Positions 1 to 9,046 of a stretch of 41,347 nucleotides of DNA are shown here, piece by piece (position 1 is the first letter of the stretch; each line of letters begins with the position of its first letter). Origin of the DNA: Brevifilum sp029548365 (lineage in GTDB: Bacteria; Chloroflexota; Anaerolineae; Anaerolineales; Anaerolineaceae). The notes below the pieces were generated by a model. That model saw only the letters and a program-made list of their open reading frames with translations, did not search any database and was not told the origin of the DNA. The stretch covers positions 1-41,347 of the forward strand of contig DAOSSA010000021.1 of the NCBI GenBank assembly GCA_035376985.1. Direction: 5' to 3'. The translations under genes were made by a program, and so were the position numbers.

Positions 1-73
<73 letters not shown>

Positions 74-86
74 ATGTGAAAGTCAC

Positions 87-95
87 ATTATATCA
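87..95 (-). promoter_or_regulatory. Extended -10 promoter of tRNA-Lys
   Basis: On the minus strand TGa-TATAAT ends 13 nt before the tRNA 5' end, implying a very short 5' leader. I see no convincing -35 box. The start region overlaps a perfect 6-bp-arm palindrome (ATGTGA-aag-TCACAT, 74-88), which may be an operator or chance. Confidence 0.6.
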
Positions 96-213
96 CACTC
101 CTTTTAGAAATTTAAGCTATGGTTTGATTAAACTTCTAACTCCGCCTTCGTTAATCCACGCGAGGATTGCGATCAATCTTTCTCAATGCTTTATTAACAG
201 TTCCCCCAAAAAA

Positions 214-242
214 TTGACTTTACCCGGTCTGCATGCTAAAAT
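214..242 (+). promoter_or_regulatory. Promoter of RNase J gene
   Basis: TTGACT (214-219), an exact 17-nt spacer and TAAAAT (237-242), with TGc just before the -10. Transcription would start near 249, giving an unusually long leader of about 220 nt. Confidence 0.7.
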
Positions 243-286
243 TTTTTATTGAAATGCAACAGGTTGAGGGCTGGCGACGATTACAG

Positions 287-416
287 GTCTTATCAAGACT
301 GATTTTTTGGAAGAAATTATCTTTTTCTCTGCCCTGATCGGCCTGGTACCGCAGGGTTCTATTTCAAAAAAACCCTGGCTGTTAATTTTGACTTCAAATG
401 GGAAAACCCATTTTTT
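287..416 (+). promoter_or_regulatory. Structured RNase J leader with terminator-like hairpin
   Basis: The 5' leader contains three possible hairpins: GTCTT/AAGAC (287-299, followed by T's at 303-308), CAGGGTT/AACCCTG (352-377) and AAATGGG-aaaa-CCCATTT (396-413) running into T's to 416. The last has the form of an intrinsic terminator and ends 55 nt before the start codon. This suggests attenuation or processing control of RNase J, which is inference. The reading frame stays open through the leader back to 307, but the extra residues do not look like RNase J. Confidence 0.45.
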
Positions 417-471
417 AAAAAAATATTATCAATCAACCGCTATTTTTCGGTTGGTAAAGGAACGGATTTTA

Positions 472-2118
472 ATGAGTAAAAATAAAATATTAAGGATCAT
501 CCCAATTGGTGGGCTTGGTGAGGTTGGAAAGAATATGACCCTCTACGAATACGGGAATAATATCCTGATCGTAGATGCTGGCATTATGTTCCCGGAAAAT
601 GATATGCTCGGAATAGATTATATTATTCCCGATTTTGAACACTACCTCAAAGACAAGCGCGACCAGGTGCGCGGCATTATCTTCACCCATGGTCATGAAG
701 ATCATATCGGGGCGGTTCAGCACCTGTTAGAGATGGTCAACGCACCGATCTATGCCACCAAACTTACCCTGGGCCTGCTGGAGGTCAAGCTCAACCGTTA
801 CGGGATGCTGGCGAAAGCGGACCTGCGACCTGTAAACGCCGGCGAACAGATCAGCATTGGCCCGTTTACCGTCGATTTTTTCCATGTTTGCCACTCGATC
901 CCCGATGGCGTTGGATTGGGCATTGAGACGCCCGCCGGCCTGGTGGTGCACACCGGCGACTATAAATTTGACCATACGCCGGTTGACAACTGGCCCACAG
1001 ATTATGCCAAACTGGCTGAATTTGCCCAGCGGGGCGTCCTGGCGCTGCTGGCGGATTCCACCAACGCCACTGAGCCGGGCTGGACGCCCTCCGAGCGTAC
1101 GATTGAGGGAGCCCTTGACCAGGTCTTTGACGCTGCTAAAGGACGCATCCTTGTGGCCACCTTTGCCTCACTGATTTCACGCATGCAGCAGGTAGCTGAT
1201 GCTGCCGAACGTCATGGACGCAAAATTGCCTTTACAGGTCGCAGCATGGTGGAAAATATGAATATGGCCCGCACGCTGGGCTATGTGGACTTTCCCGAGC
1301 GGCTCGTGATCACCCTTGAAAAATCCCTGTCCATGCCTGATAACCAGGTCGTGTTGATGTGCACGGGTTCCCAGGGTGAACCCCGTTCAATTATGGGGCG
1401 CCTTGCCAACGGTACGAATCGCAAGTTCGACATTCGCGAAGGCGATACCATCGTTCTTTCGTCGCAACCCATCCCCGGCAATGAAGAGCCCGTCTATCGC
1501 ACCATCAACCAGCTCTTCCGTCGTGGCGCCGATGTGGTTTATGAAGCCATTGCACCCATCCATGTCTCTGGACATGCCAGCCAGGAAGAGATCAAATTGC
1601 TTCTACACCTGGTGAGACCCAGGTATCTGATCCCCATTCATGGTGAACTGCGGATGCTCAAGCAGCATGCCAAGCTGGCAAAAGAAGTCGGTATGCCCAA
1701 AGAAAATATTTGCGTGGTTGAAAATGGTCAGATCATCGAGCTGGTGAACGGCGAACTGCGACTGGCAGAGCGCATTCCGGGGGACTATATTTTCGTCGAT
1801 GGCAGCGGTGTGGGCGATGTGGATCGCAGCATCGTCAGGGAGCGAGAAAGCCTTGCCCAGGACGGCATCGTTGTGGTTAACCTGGTCATTGATGATCAAA
1901 CCGGTCAGCTCAATGGAGACCCACAGATCATCACGCGCGGCTTCATCCTGATGGATGAGATGCAACCCATGCTGGATGAGTTGAAAAAGAGGATTCAGGA
2001 AACCCTCCGAGCATCAGACGGCAACCTTGAAGGCCAGGTGCTGCGTGCGGTGAAGTCTTACCTGTACGAAGAGACCAAGCGCAACCCTTACATTGTCGTC
2101 AATATCAACCGGATTTAG
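472..2118 (+). CDS. rnj: Ribonuclease J (metallo-beta-lactamase/beta-CASP RNase)
   Basis: A cytoplasmic exo/endoribonuclease of mRNA decay and rRNA maturation, 548 aa, the normal length for RNase J. The N-terminus has IIPIGGLGEVGKNM (residues 9-22) and the zinc-binding motif HGHEDH at 73-78. The beta-CASP part includes GRSMVENM and the downstream CTGSQGEP. A later IPIHGELRML motif and a C-terminal domain complete the family layout. I chose ATG 472 because homologues begin with a short lead before the IPIGG motif and AAAGG (456-460) lies 11 nt upstream. The frame could start at 307, but that would add 55 atypical residues that overlap the leader hairpins. A strong terminator follows the stop codon, so the gene is probably monocistronic. 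Confidence 0.95.
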   Translation: MSKNKILRIIPIGGLGEVGKNMTLYEYGNNILIVDAGIMFPENDMLGIDYIIPDFEHYLKDKRDQVRGIIFTHGHEDHIGAVQHLLEMVNAPIYATKLTLGLLEVKLNRYGMLAKADLRPVNAGEQISIGPFTVDFFHVCHSIPDGVGLGIETPAGLVVHTGDYKFDHTPVDNWPTDYAKLAEFAQRGVLALLADSTNATEPGWTPSERTIEGALDQVFDAAKGRILVATFASLISRMQQVADAAERHGRKIAFTGRSMVENMNMARTLGYVDFPERLVITLEKSLSMPDNQVVLMCTGSQGEPRSIMGRLANGTNRKFDIREGDTIVLSSQPIPGNEEPVYRTINQLFRRGADVVYEAIAPIHVSGHASQEEIKLLLHLVRPRYLIPIHGELRMLKQHAKLAKEVGMPKENICVVENGQIIELVNGELRLAERIPGDYIFVDGSGVGDVDRSIVRERESLAQDGIVVVNLVIDDQTGQLNGDPQIITRGFILMDEMQPMLDELKKRIQETLRASDGNLEGQVLRAVKSYLYEETKRNPYIVVNINRI

Positions 2119-2134
2119 GTCAGCCATAAAACCC

Positions 2135-2170
2135 AACAGCGCAATGGTTGTACACTGCGCTGTTTTTTTT
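2135..2170 (+). terminator. Rho-independent terminator after RNase J
   Basis: AACAGCGCA (2135-2143) pairs with TGCGCTGTT (2156-2164) around a 12-nt loop. An uninterrupted T-run to 2170 follows. It starts 16 nt after the RNase J stop codon. Confidence 0.9.
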
Positions 2171-2462
2171 AACTGAACCATTTTGCCGCCAGTACTTCAA
2201 GAGCGTCTCTTGTCATGATGCACAAAGGTCCCCTGAAACTATCCAGGAGCCTCGACCCACCCGAAAACCCCGAACCTTAACAAATGACCGCTGTCTTTAA
2301 AAATAAAACTTGCTCCTTTCGAGGTACAGTCTTAAAATACTGCCCTTTTTAAGGCTGTCGGGGTGAAAATGAAATCTGTCGTGCTATAATGATTTACACT
2401 TGTCAGCGTCCTGGGAATTTCAGCAGGGACGCAATTTTTAACCGGTTTGTTAACCCGCGTTT
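2171..2462 (+). promoter_or_regulatory. Intergenic region with dnaE promoter
   Basis: No gene is visible in this stretch. The clearest element is the extended -10 TGc-TATAAT at 2382-2390, without a convincing -35. It would start transcription near 2397 and give a leader of about 65 nt before dnaE. No good Shine-Dalgarno precedes the start codon. Confidence 0.55.
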
Positions 2463-5400
2463 ATGACCATGTCTTTTGTTCATCTTCACGTTCACTCGAC
2501 ATATTCCATCTTAGATGGATTCAGCCAGATCAAACCTTTGGTGGCGCGGGTGAAGGAACTGGGGATGCCCGCCGTCGCGCTGACGGACCATGGTACCATG
2601 TTTGGCGCTATGGAATTTTTCCACGCGGCTGTCAGTGAGGGCGTCAAACCCATTATCGGCCTGGAGACCTACCTGGCTGCCCGCGGGATGACGGAGCGTG
2701 ACCCCCTGCGTGATAAGCGCGCCGCCCATTTGCTCGTGCTGGCAGAAAACATGCAGGGTTATCAAAACCTGTTGAAAATTGCTTCTACATCGCAACTGGA
2801 AGGCTTTTATTATCGTCCGAGGATCGATCGCGCTTTTCTGCAAGCGCACAACGAGGGGTTGATCGTGACCTCGGGCTGCCTTTCCGCTGAGATTCCCCGC
2901 GCATTGCTGAACAACGAAATCGAACTGGCTGAACAACATCTCAAATGGTACCTGGATGTTTTTGGCCGGGACCGTTTTTTTATTGAACTTCAACAACACC
3001 CGGTGCACGGTCTGGATCAGGTCAACAAGACATTGATCGAATTTGGCGAAAGCTATGCCCTTGGCTTTATTGCTGCAAACGATGTGCATTACATTCGACC
3101 CGAAGATGCCCGCTTGCAGGATATCCTTCTCGCTATCCAAACCGGCAGTCTGATCAGCGATCCCAACCGAATGCGCATGGACGGCAATACCTATTATTTG
3201 CGAACACCGCAGGAGATGGAGCAACTGTTCGGCCACGTCCCTGGCGCGATCGAGAATACGTTAATGATTGCTGAACGCTGCAACGTTGACCTGAGCCACA
3301 CCGGTTACCACCTGCCGCTGTTCACCGTTCCCGAAGGCTACACCGCCGCCAGCTACCTCAAATATCTGTGCGAGGAGGGTGCGAACCGGTTTTATGGCGA
3401 GGATATCCAGGATGAGCGCATCCGCCAGCGCCTGGATTATGAGCTGGATGTGATTCACAGGATGGGCTTTGACACTTATTTTTTAATCGTGTGGGATTTG
3501 TGTCAGCATGCTCAAGAGCGAGGCATCTGGTATAACGCACGTGGATCTGTGGCAGGTTCACTGGTGGCTTATCTGCTGGATATCAATTTAATCGACCCGA
3601 TTGAACACGATTTGATGTTCGAGCGCTTCTTGCAAAGAGGTCGCGTGAGCATGCCGGATATCGACCTGGACTTTCAGGACGACCGCCGGGCTGAGATGAT
3701 GCAGTACTGCGCGGAAAAATATGGTGAGGATAAGGTTGCCCAAATCATCACCTTTGGCACGATGGGGGCGCGCGGTGCCATCCGTGATGTTGGTCGCGTG
3801 ATGGATGTCCCCATCCCCGAGGTTGATAAAGTTGCCAAACTGATCCCGGCTATTCCGGGTAAACCTGTTACCATCCAGGAAGTTTTACGCGATTCCGGAG
3901 AACTGCAAGCGCTCTACCAATCCGGTGGATTTTATCGTGAGTTAATCGATACCGCCAGCCAAATGGAGGGAACCGTACGCAGTGCAGGCACCCATGCTGC
4001 CGGGGTGATCATCACCGACAAGCCGCTTGTGGAGTACGTGCCCCTGCACCGCCCGACCAGCCAGAGCGAAGACAACCCGGTCAACATCATCACCCAGTAC
4101 GAGATGTCGGCGATTGATGACCTGGGTTTATTGAAGGTTGACTTTTTGGGCCTGGTCACCCTGACGGTCATGGCGCGCGCCTGCGAACTGATCCTGAAAC
4201 GACATGGTAAAAGCTTTGACTTGCGCTCCATTCCGATTGATGATCCAAAGGTGTTTGAATTCATCAGTCAGGGGCATACCACGGGTTTATTCCAGTTGGA
4301 AGGTTCGGGCATGACCCGCTACATTACAGAGATGAAACCCCGTGAACTGGCGCATTTAATTGATATGATTGCCCTTTATCGGCCGGGTCCCATGCAATTT
4401 ATTCCCAAGTACATTAACTGCATGCACGGCAGAGAGCAGCCAACATATACACATCATGCGCTTGAACCAATCTTAAAAAGCACCTTTGGCATTCCCATCT
4501 ACCAGGAGCAGATTATGCAGGCAGCCATTCATATTGCTGGCTATGAACCCAGCGATTCGGACCGCCTGCGCAAAGCAATCGCCAAAAAGGAGAAAGGCAG
4601 CCTGGAAGATCATCGCAATGCCTTTATCGAGGGGGCGATGCGGCACAGCCAGCTCAGTGTGGAAGAAGCTGAATTGATCTTTCACGACTGGGAAGAATTT
4701 ATCAGTTACGGATTCAATAAAAGCCATGCAGCCGATTATGGCGTGATCGCTGTGCGAACGGGATACTTGAAATATCACTACCCGGTTGAATTTATGACCG
4801 CCCTGCTCTCAGCCTGGAAAAACGATGTGGGCAAGGTAGCTACCTATGTGGCAGACTGCCGTTCACTGGGGATTGACGTTTTGCCGCCTGATATCAATAC
4901 CAGCGGATTCGACTTCAGCATTGAAGACCGAGAAAACGGCTCGCCGGCTATCCGTTTTGGATTGGGCGCTATCAAGAATGTCGGTTCACACCCAGTTGAC
5001 CTGATCATAGAAGCACGGCAATCCGGACCTTTTTCAGACCTGACGGATTTCGCCCACCGCGTCGACCTGCGCCAGGTGAGTCGTCGACCCCTTGAGTGCC
5101 TGATCAAAGTTGGCAGCCTGGATTCCTTTGGCTCACGGCATGCCCTGTTAAACAGTTTGGATAGTATTCTGGCGTTCAGCAGCAGCTATTTCCGAGCCAA
5201 GGAAGCCGGTCAGATGATGCTGTTCGGTGTCTCAGAACAGGTTAGTTCTGCTATTGAACTGGTAGAACCGCCGTATTCAAACAAGCACGAAGAACTCATT
5301 TGGGAACGAGAGCTGATCGGACTGTACGTTTCTGATCATCCTCTCAGCGCTTATCAGAAAACCCTCACAGAGCGGGTGACCCACTTCTCTTACCAGCTTG

Positions 5401-6302
5401 TCGAAGCAGGAGAAAAAGAAGCGGTGATTGTTGCCGGAATGGTCAATCGATTTCGGCAGCACCAGACGAAAAAGGGCGACAGCATGGGTTTTGCCACCCT
5501 GGAGGATTTGTTTGGACAGATTGACCTGGTGATCTTCCCGAAAGTGTGGGAAAGCGTCTATCACGTGTTGAATATGGACCAGGTGGTTCTGGCAGAGGGC
5601 CGGGTGGATTCAGCCCAGGGCGAGCCCAAAGTCCTGGTGGATACCCTTACGCCAATCTCACTGCATGAACTGAGCCTCGACCAGCCAGACAGAAATCAAG
5701 AACCAGCCTTTGATCTGCATGACGATTTGCTGGAGGACTTTTTGCCGGATTTGCCACCAGCAGACCTGCTGCCGACTGCTCCTGACGACGATCTGCCGCG
5801 AGAAGATGGTTTTCATCCCCCTGAAGATATTGCGCCACCGGCTGAGAACCCGGCGACAGAAGACCGTGAAACTGGGGAAAATGATCTTGACGCGTCCCAA
5901 CCAGAAGAAAAAAACGAACCTGTTGCGAAGCAGCTTCAACAGTCTGCTTCCAGCCAGGGAGGAAAGTTGCGTGAACAACCCCCTCAAAAGCCTTTTCATG
6001 TTCTGAGCCTGTCTCTGCCAAAACCGGATCCGCTACCGCACACGGATCAGAAACCGCGCTGCATCACCCTCACGCTCAATTCCTGCGGCGATAAGCAGCA
6101 GGATGTCCGCCGGATGCGCCGCATTCATGATATCCTGGTTTCGCGACCCGGTCGCGACCGCTTTTCCTTTCGGGTGAGGGAAAATGGCTTTTTGTACGAG
6201 ATCAGTTTCCCCAACGTCACCACAGGTTTAACAGATACCCTGATCCAGAAATTACAGGTTTTTTTGGGTGATCAAAATATCGATATTACTCAGCAACCCT
6301 GA
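2463..6302 (+). CDS. dnaE: DNA polymerase III subunit alpha (DnaE)
   Basis: The replicative DNA polymerase catalytic subunit, 1279 aa. The PHP domain starts with HLHVHSTYS (near residue 6) and ALTDHG. The polymerase core has the PDIDLDF motif with D401 and D403, and the third catalytic aspartate D560 in KVDFLGL. Also visible are TFGTMGARGAIRDVGR, GVIITD, LYRPGPMQFIP and FNKSHAADYG. An OB-fold segment lies near 986-1070. Residues about 1080-1195 are a low-complexity Asp/Glu/Pro-rich linker. Residues 1200-1279 form a compact C-terminal domain. ATG 2463 and ATG 2469 differ by two residues and I cannot decide between them. It is longer than the E. coli enzyme (1160 aa) because of the linker and tail. 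The gene seems monocistronic. Confidence 0.97.
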   Translation: MTMSFVHLHVHSTYSILDGFSQIKPLVARVKELGMPAVALTDHGTMFGAMEFFHAAVSEGVKPIIGLETYLAARGMTERDPLRDKRAAHLLVLAENMQGYQNLLKIASTSQLEGFYYRPRIDRAFLQAHNEGLIVTSGCLSAEIPRALLNNEIELAEQHLKWYLDVFGRDRFFIELQQHPVHGLDQVNKTLIEFGESYALGFIAANDVHYIRPEDARLQDILLAIQTGSLISDPNRMRMDGNTYYLRTPQEMEQLFGHVPGAIENTLMIAERCNVDLSHTGYHLPLFTVPEGYTAASYLKYLCEEGANRFYGEDIQDERIRQRLDYELDVIHRMGFDTYFLIVWDLCQHAQERGIWYNARGSVAGSLVAYLLDINLIDPIEHDLMFERFLQRGRVSMPDIDLDFQDDRRAEMMQYCAEKYGEDKVAQIITFGTMGARGAIRDVGRVMDVPIPEVDKVAKLIPAIPGKPVTIQEVLRDSGELQALYQSGGFYRELIDTASQMEGTVRSAGTHAAGVIITDKPLVEYVPLHRPTSQSEDNPVNIITQYEMSAIDDLGLLKVDFLGLVTLTVMARACELILKRHGKSFDLRSIPIDDPKVFEFISQGHTTGLFQLEGSGMTRYITEMKPRELAHLIDMIALYRPGPMQFIPKYINCMHGREQPTYTHHALEPILKSTFGIPIYQEQIMQAAIHIAGYEPSDSDRLRKAIAKKEKGSLEDHRNAFIEGAMRHSQLSVEEAELIFHDWEEFISYGFNKSHAADYGVIAVRTGYLKYHYPVEFMTALLSAWKNDVGKVATYVADCRSLGIDVLPPDINTSGFDFSIEDRENGSPAIRFGLGAIKNVGSHPVDLIIEARQSGPFSDLTDFAHRVDLRQVSRRPLECLIKVGSLDSFGSRHALLNSLDSILAFSSSYFRAKEAGQMMLFGVSEQVSSAIELVEPPYSNKHEELIWERELIGLYVSDHPLSAYQKTLTERVTHFSYQLVEAGEKEAVIVAGMVNRFRQHQTKKGDSMGFATLEDLFGQIDLVIFPKVWESVYHVLNMDQVVLAEGRVDSAQGEPKVLVDTLTPISLHELSLDQPDRNQEPAFDLHDDLLEDFLPDLPPADLLPTAPDDDLPREDGFHPPEDIAPPAENPATEDRETGENDLDASQPEEKNEPVAKQLQQSASSQGGKLREQPPQKPFHVLSLSLPKPDPLPHTDQKPRCITLTLNSCGDKQQDVRRMRRIHDILVSRPGRDRFSFRVRENGFLYEISFPNVTTGLTDTLIQKLQVFLGDQNIDITQQP

Positions 6303-6375
6303 GCAGGGCTTTTTAGAAAATTAAAAACTTCGACCAGCATCCATCTGATTCCGCCAGGGTTTGAGCCGGACCTTA

Positions 6376-6404
6376 TTTACTAACATGAACTTATTCGGTA
6401 AAAT
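6376..6404 (+). promoter_or_regulatory. Promoter of DUF3090 gene
   Basis: TTTACT (6376-6381), a 17-nt spacer and TAAAAT (6399-6404). The start would be near 6411 with a leader of about 29 nt before ATG 6440. Confidence 0.5.
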
Positions 6405-6439
6405 CCAATCAGAATAACTCACTGATTAATGGATGAAGT

Positions 6440-6976
6440 ATGCCACCCTTCAATATCGACCTGAATCCGGTAACTTTTATCACCGTGGACGCCATTGGGC
6501 AGCCCGGGGAACGTGTCTTTTACCTGCAGGGCAGAAGCCATGACCAGGTCGTCACGTTACTGGTGGAAAAATACCAGATCCAGACCCTGGCGCTGGCGAT
6601 TGAAAACCTGATGATGGAATTGCAGGAAAAAATAGCAGGCCTGTCCGAGGCATCGCCAAGCTACGATGAAAACGAGATGATGCTTGATCCCCCGCTGGAC
6701 CCATTATTTCGCGTAGGAGAACTCAGCCTGGGCTACCAGCCTGATGACGATAAGCTGGTGTTGATTGCCAATGAAGTTCCTACCATGATGTCCGAATCGG
6801 AAGATGAGCTCAGCGAAGTGCGCTTCTGGTGCACCCGCTCTCAGTTGTGGGCGCTGGGACGCTGGGGAATCGAGCTTGCCAGCCGCGGACGTCCGGTGTG
6901 GCCATCCACCGGTGAGCCTATCCTTCCACCGGGTGAATTCTCTCCCAAGAATAACGGTCATAAAACCACCCCTTGA
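6440..6976 (+). CDS. DUF3090 family protein
   Basis: A 178-aa soluble protein that I recognise as DUF3090: the opening FNIDLNPVTFITVDAIGQPGERVFYLQG, seen here at residues 4-31, and the QVVTLLVEKYQ segment are typical. There is a central acidic stretch and a segment with RFWCTRSQLWALGRWGIELA near residue 130. The C-terminal GRPVWPSTGEPILPPGEF resembles the Pro/Cys-rich tail of the family, in which the final segment often carries cysteines; here they are absent. The biochemical role is unknown. It precedes the SCO1664-type gene by 13 nt, an arrangement also known in Actinobacteria, so the two probably act together. Start: ATG 6440, with only a weak GGATGA upstream. Confidence 0.85.
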   Translation: MPPFNIDLNPVTFITVDAIGQPGERVFYLQGRSHDQVVTLLVEKYQIQTLALAIENLMMELQEKIAGLSEASPSYDENEMMLDPPLDPLFRVGELSLGYQPDDDKLVLIANEVPTMMSESEDELSEVRFWCTRSQLWALGRWGIELASRGRPVWPSTGEPILPPGEFSPKNNGHKTTP

Positions 6977-6989
6977 TGCCGATCTTAAA

Positions 6990-7712
6990 ATGAATCAAAC
7001 CCTCACCCTGTCAGCGTTGCAGCAAGGCACCCTGCACCTGGAAGGCCAGTTCATTTACGGTTCCAATTACACCTTCATGGTGTTGTGCCAGCACAGCGGC
7101 GAAACCTTAAAAACCGTCTATAAACCCTTGCGCGGTGAGCGCCCTTTGCCGGATTTCCCCATAAGCACCCTCGCCCGGCGAGAAGTTGCTGCTTACCGGG
7201 TCAGTGAAGCGCTGGGGTGGGGCCTGGTTCCGCCGACGATTTTCAGGGTTAAAGGGGCGCCCCTGGGACCGGGCTCGCTGCAGTTATTCATTGACCACGA
7301 CCCTGAACACCACTATTTCAATTTCAATCAGAAACAACGAATACACCTGCCCAGGGTGATGCTTTTCGACATTTTGATCAACAATGCCGACCGCAAAGCC
7401 GGTCACCTGCTGATCAGCCTGGAAGGTCAGCTGTTCCTGATCGATCATGGGCTCAGCTTCCACACGGAGGATAAGCTCCGCACAGTCGTTTGGGACTATG
7501 CCGGGCAACTGATTCCACCTGAGCTGTGCCTGGATCTTGCCAGGGTCGTGCCAGAAGCCTCTCCTGGGGGCAGCCTTTTTTCAGCTTTGCGGCCGCATTT
7601 GCAGCCAGATGAAATTGCTGCTCTGCAAACGCGCGGGCAGGCGCTTTTAGATCGTGGTCAATTCCCCCTTCCCCCGGAGGATCGCCGGGCTTATCCCTGG
7701 CCGCTGGTATAA
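6990..7712 (+). CDS. SCO1664 family protein (PI3/PI4-kinase-like fold)
   Basis: A 240-aa protein matching the SCO1664 family, distantly related to phosphatidylinositol 3/4-kinase-like and HipA-like kinases. The N-terminal part has YGSNYTFMV and VYKPLRGERPLPDFP, where the Lys-Pro would sit as the nucleotide-binding lysine strand. The catalytic-loop-like motif D127-ILINNAD134-RK and the metal-binding-like IDHG (D152) are intact, so phosphotransfer activity is plausible but unproven. I chose ATG 6990 because the extended frame from 6804 would overlap DUF3090. No Shine-Dalgarno is seen, so translation may be coupled to DUF3090. The TAA stop lies within the -10 hexamer assigned to hutI. Confidence 0.85.
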   Translation: MNQTLTLSALQQGTLHLEGQFIYGSNYTFMVLCQHSGETLKTVYKPLRGERPLPDFPISTLARREVAAYRVSEALGWGLVPPTIFRVKGAPLGPGSLQLFIDHDPEHHYFNFNQKQRIHLPRVMLFDILINNADRKAGHLLISLEGQLFLIDHGLSFHTEDKLRTVVWDYAGQLIPPELCLDLARVVPEASPGGSLFSALRPHLQPDEIAALQTRGQALLDRGQFPLPPEDRRAYPWPLV

Positions 7713-7713
7713 T
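7705..7713 (+). promoter_or_regulatory. Extended -10 of hutI (leaderless type)
   Basis: TGg-TATAAT (TATAAT at 7708-7713) ends 9 nt before ATG 7723. There is no -35 box and no Shine-Dalgarno. The stop codon TAA (7710-7712) of the upstream gene lies inside the hexamer. Confidence 0.6.
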
Positions 7714-7722
7714 CAGTTTGCT

Positions 7723-9000
7723 ATGAAAACACATCAATCAAATATGCTTATTGTTCATAACGCAGGTCAAATCCTGACCCTGGTGGGCGGACCGCAACGC
7801 GGTCACACATTGGGGAGTCTCGGCATTTTGGAAAACGGTGCTGTGGTCATTCAGTCCGGTCAGGTCCTGGCTGTCGGGAAGAGCGATTCGCTGCTTACCG
7901 CGTATCCCACTGCTGAGCGCTATGATGCGGGCGGCAGGGTGGTCATGCCTGGGTTTGTGGATCCCCATACCCACCTGGTGTGGGCTGGAGATCGGGCTGA
8001 CGAATTCTCACTGCGCCAGCAGGGAAAGCCCTACATGGAAATCCTGGCCATGGGCGGTGGGATATTGTCTACGGTGAGGGCGACCCGTGCGGCATCGGTG
8101 GCGCAGCTTGTGACAGAGACTCGGCCGCGAGCCCTGGCAGCTTTTAACCATGGGACAACCACGATGGAAGTTAAGACCGGCTACGGGCTGACCCTCGAAA
8201 GTGAGATCAACCAACTGCGGGCGATTGTGGCGCTTGACCAGGAAGGCCCGCTGGAGCTGATTCCCACCTTTATGGGCGCGCATGCCGTGCCGCCTGAATA
8301 TCAGAACCAACCCGATGATTATGTAGATTTGCTGTGCCAGGAGATGCTCCCCGGAATCTACGCCTGGTGGCAAAGCGAGGTCCCGCATCTGCCCCTGCCC
8401 TTTGTGGATGTGTTTTGTGAGCGCGGCGCCTTCGACCTGGCTCAATCTCGCCGTATTTTGGAAACAGCCCGGGATGTGGGGTTTCCGCTGAAAATTCACG
8501 CCGATGAATTTGAGAACCTGGGCGGTGCAGCCCTGGCCGCCGCGCTCGGGGCTGTTTCTGCAGACCACCTGGTAAAAACCTCACCGAAAGATATCAAAGC
8601 CCTGGCGGGTTCTGAGACTGTGGCGGTTTCATTGCCCGGAACGCCCTTCGGGTTGAATGAAACCGAATTCACCCCGGCCAAAGCATTGATCGAAGCCGAT
8701 GTCTTATTAGCGCTGGCAACCGATATCAACCCGGGCACATCTTGGTGCGAATCAATGCAGTTCATGCTGGCGCTGGCATGTCGAAAAATGGGTTTGTCGC
8801 CACAACAAGCCATCGCTGCCGCGACCATCAATGCTGCCGCGGCTCTGAGGCTGCAAAACCGGATCGGTTCAATCGAGCCCGGCAAACAGGCAGACATGTT
8901 GATCCTAAATGTTAACAATTTTCGGCATCTTGGTTACCGTTTTGGCACCAATCTTGTATCTACTGTGATTAAACGGGGCAAGCTCTTCCCGGTCGGTTAA
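7723..9000 (+). CDS. hutI: Imidazolonepropionase
   Basis: Hydrolyses imidazolone-5-propionate to N-formimino-L-glutamate in histidine degradation. 425 aa in the amidohydrolase superfamily. Metal ligands H82 and H84 lie in the DPHTHLVWAGDR segment. Other family hallmarks are GGGILSTVRATR, KTGYGL, FMGAHAVP, KIHADEF and TDINPGTSW, and the C-terminal GSIEPGKQADMLIL. ATG 7723 sits 9 nt after a -10 hexamer, which supports a leaderless start; ATG 7744 would give 418 aa and is also possible. The frame is open back to 7654, but that overlaps the preceding gene and the promoter. No other hut genes are in the window. Confidence 0.95.
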   Translation: MKTHQSNMLIVHNAGQILTLVGGPQRGHTLGSLGILENGAVVIQSGQVLAVGKSDSLLTAYPTAERYDAGGRVVMPGFVDPHTHLVWAGDRADEFSLRQQGKPYMEILAMGGGILSTVRATRAASVAQLVTETRPRALAAFNHGTTTMEVKTGYGLTLESEINQLRAIVALDQEGPLELIPTFMGAHAVPPEYQNQPDDYVDLLCQEMLPGIYAWWQSEVPHLPLPFVDVFCERGAFDLAQSRRILETARDVGFPLKIHADEFENLGGAALAAALGAVSADHLVKTSPKDIKALAGSETVAVSLPGTPFGLNETEFTPAKALIEADVLLALATDINPGTSWCESMQFMLALACRKMGLSPQQAIAAATINAAAALRLQNRIGSIEPGKQADMLILNVNNFRHLGYRFGTNLVSTVIKRGKLFPVG

Positions 9001-9046
9001 CCTGCCCCAACTTTCACAACTCAGACCGGTGCCGGTGACCATTACG

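Noticed and set aside
307..471. 55-residue N-terminal extension of RNase J
   Set aside because: It spans the leader hairpins and has no homology to RNase J, and an ATG with AAAGG upstream gives the normal length.
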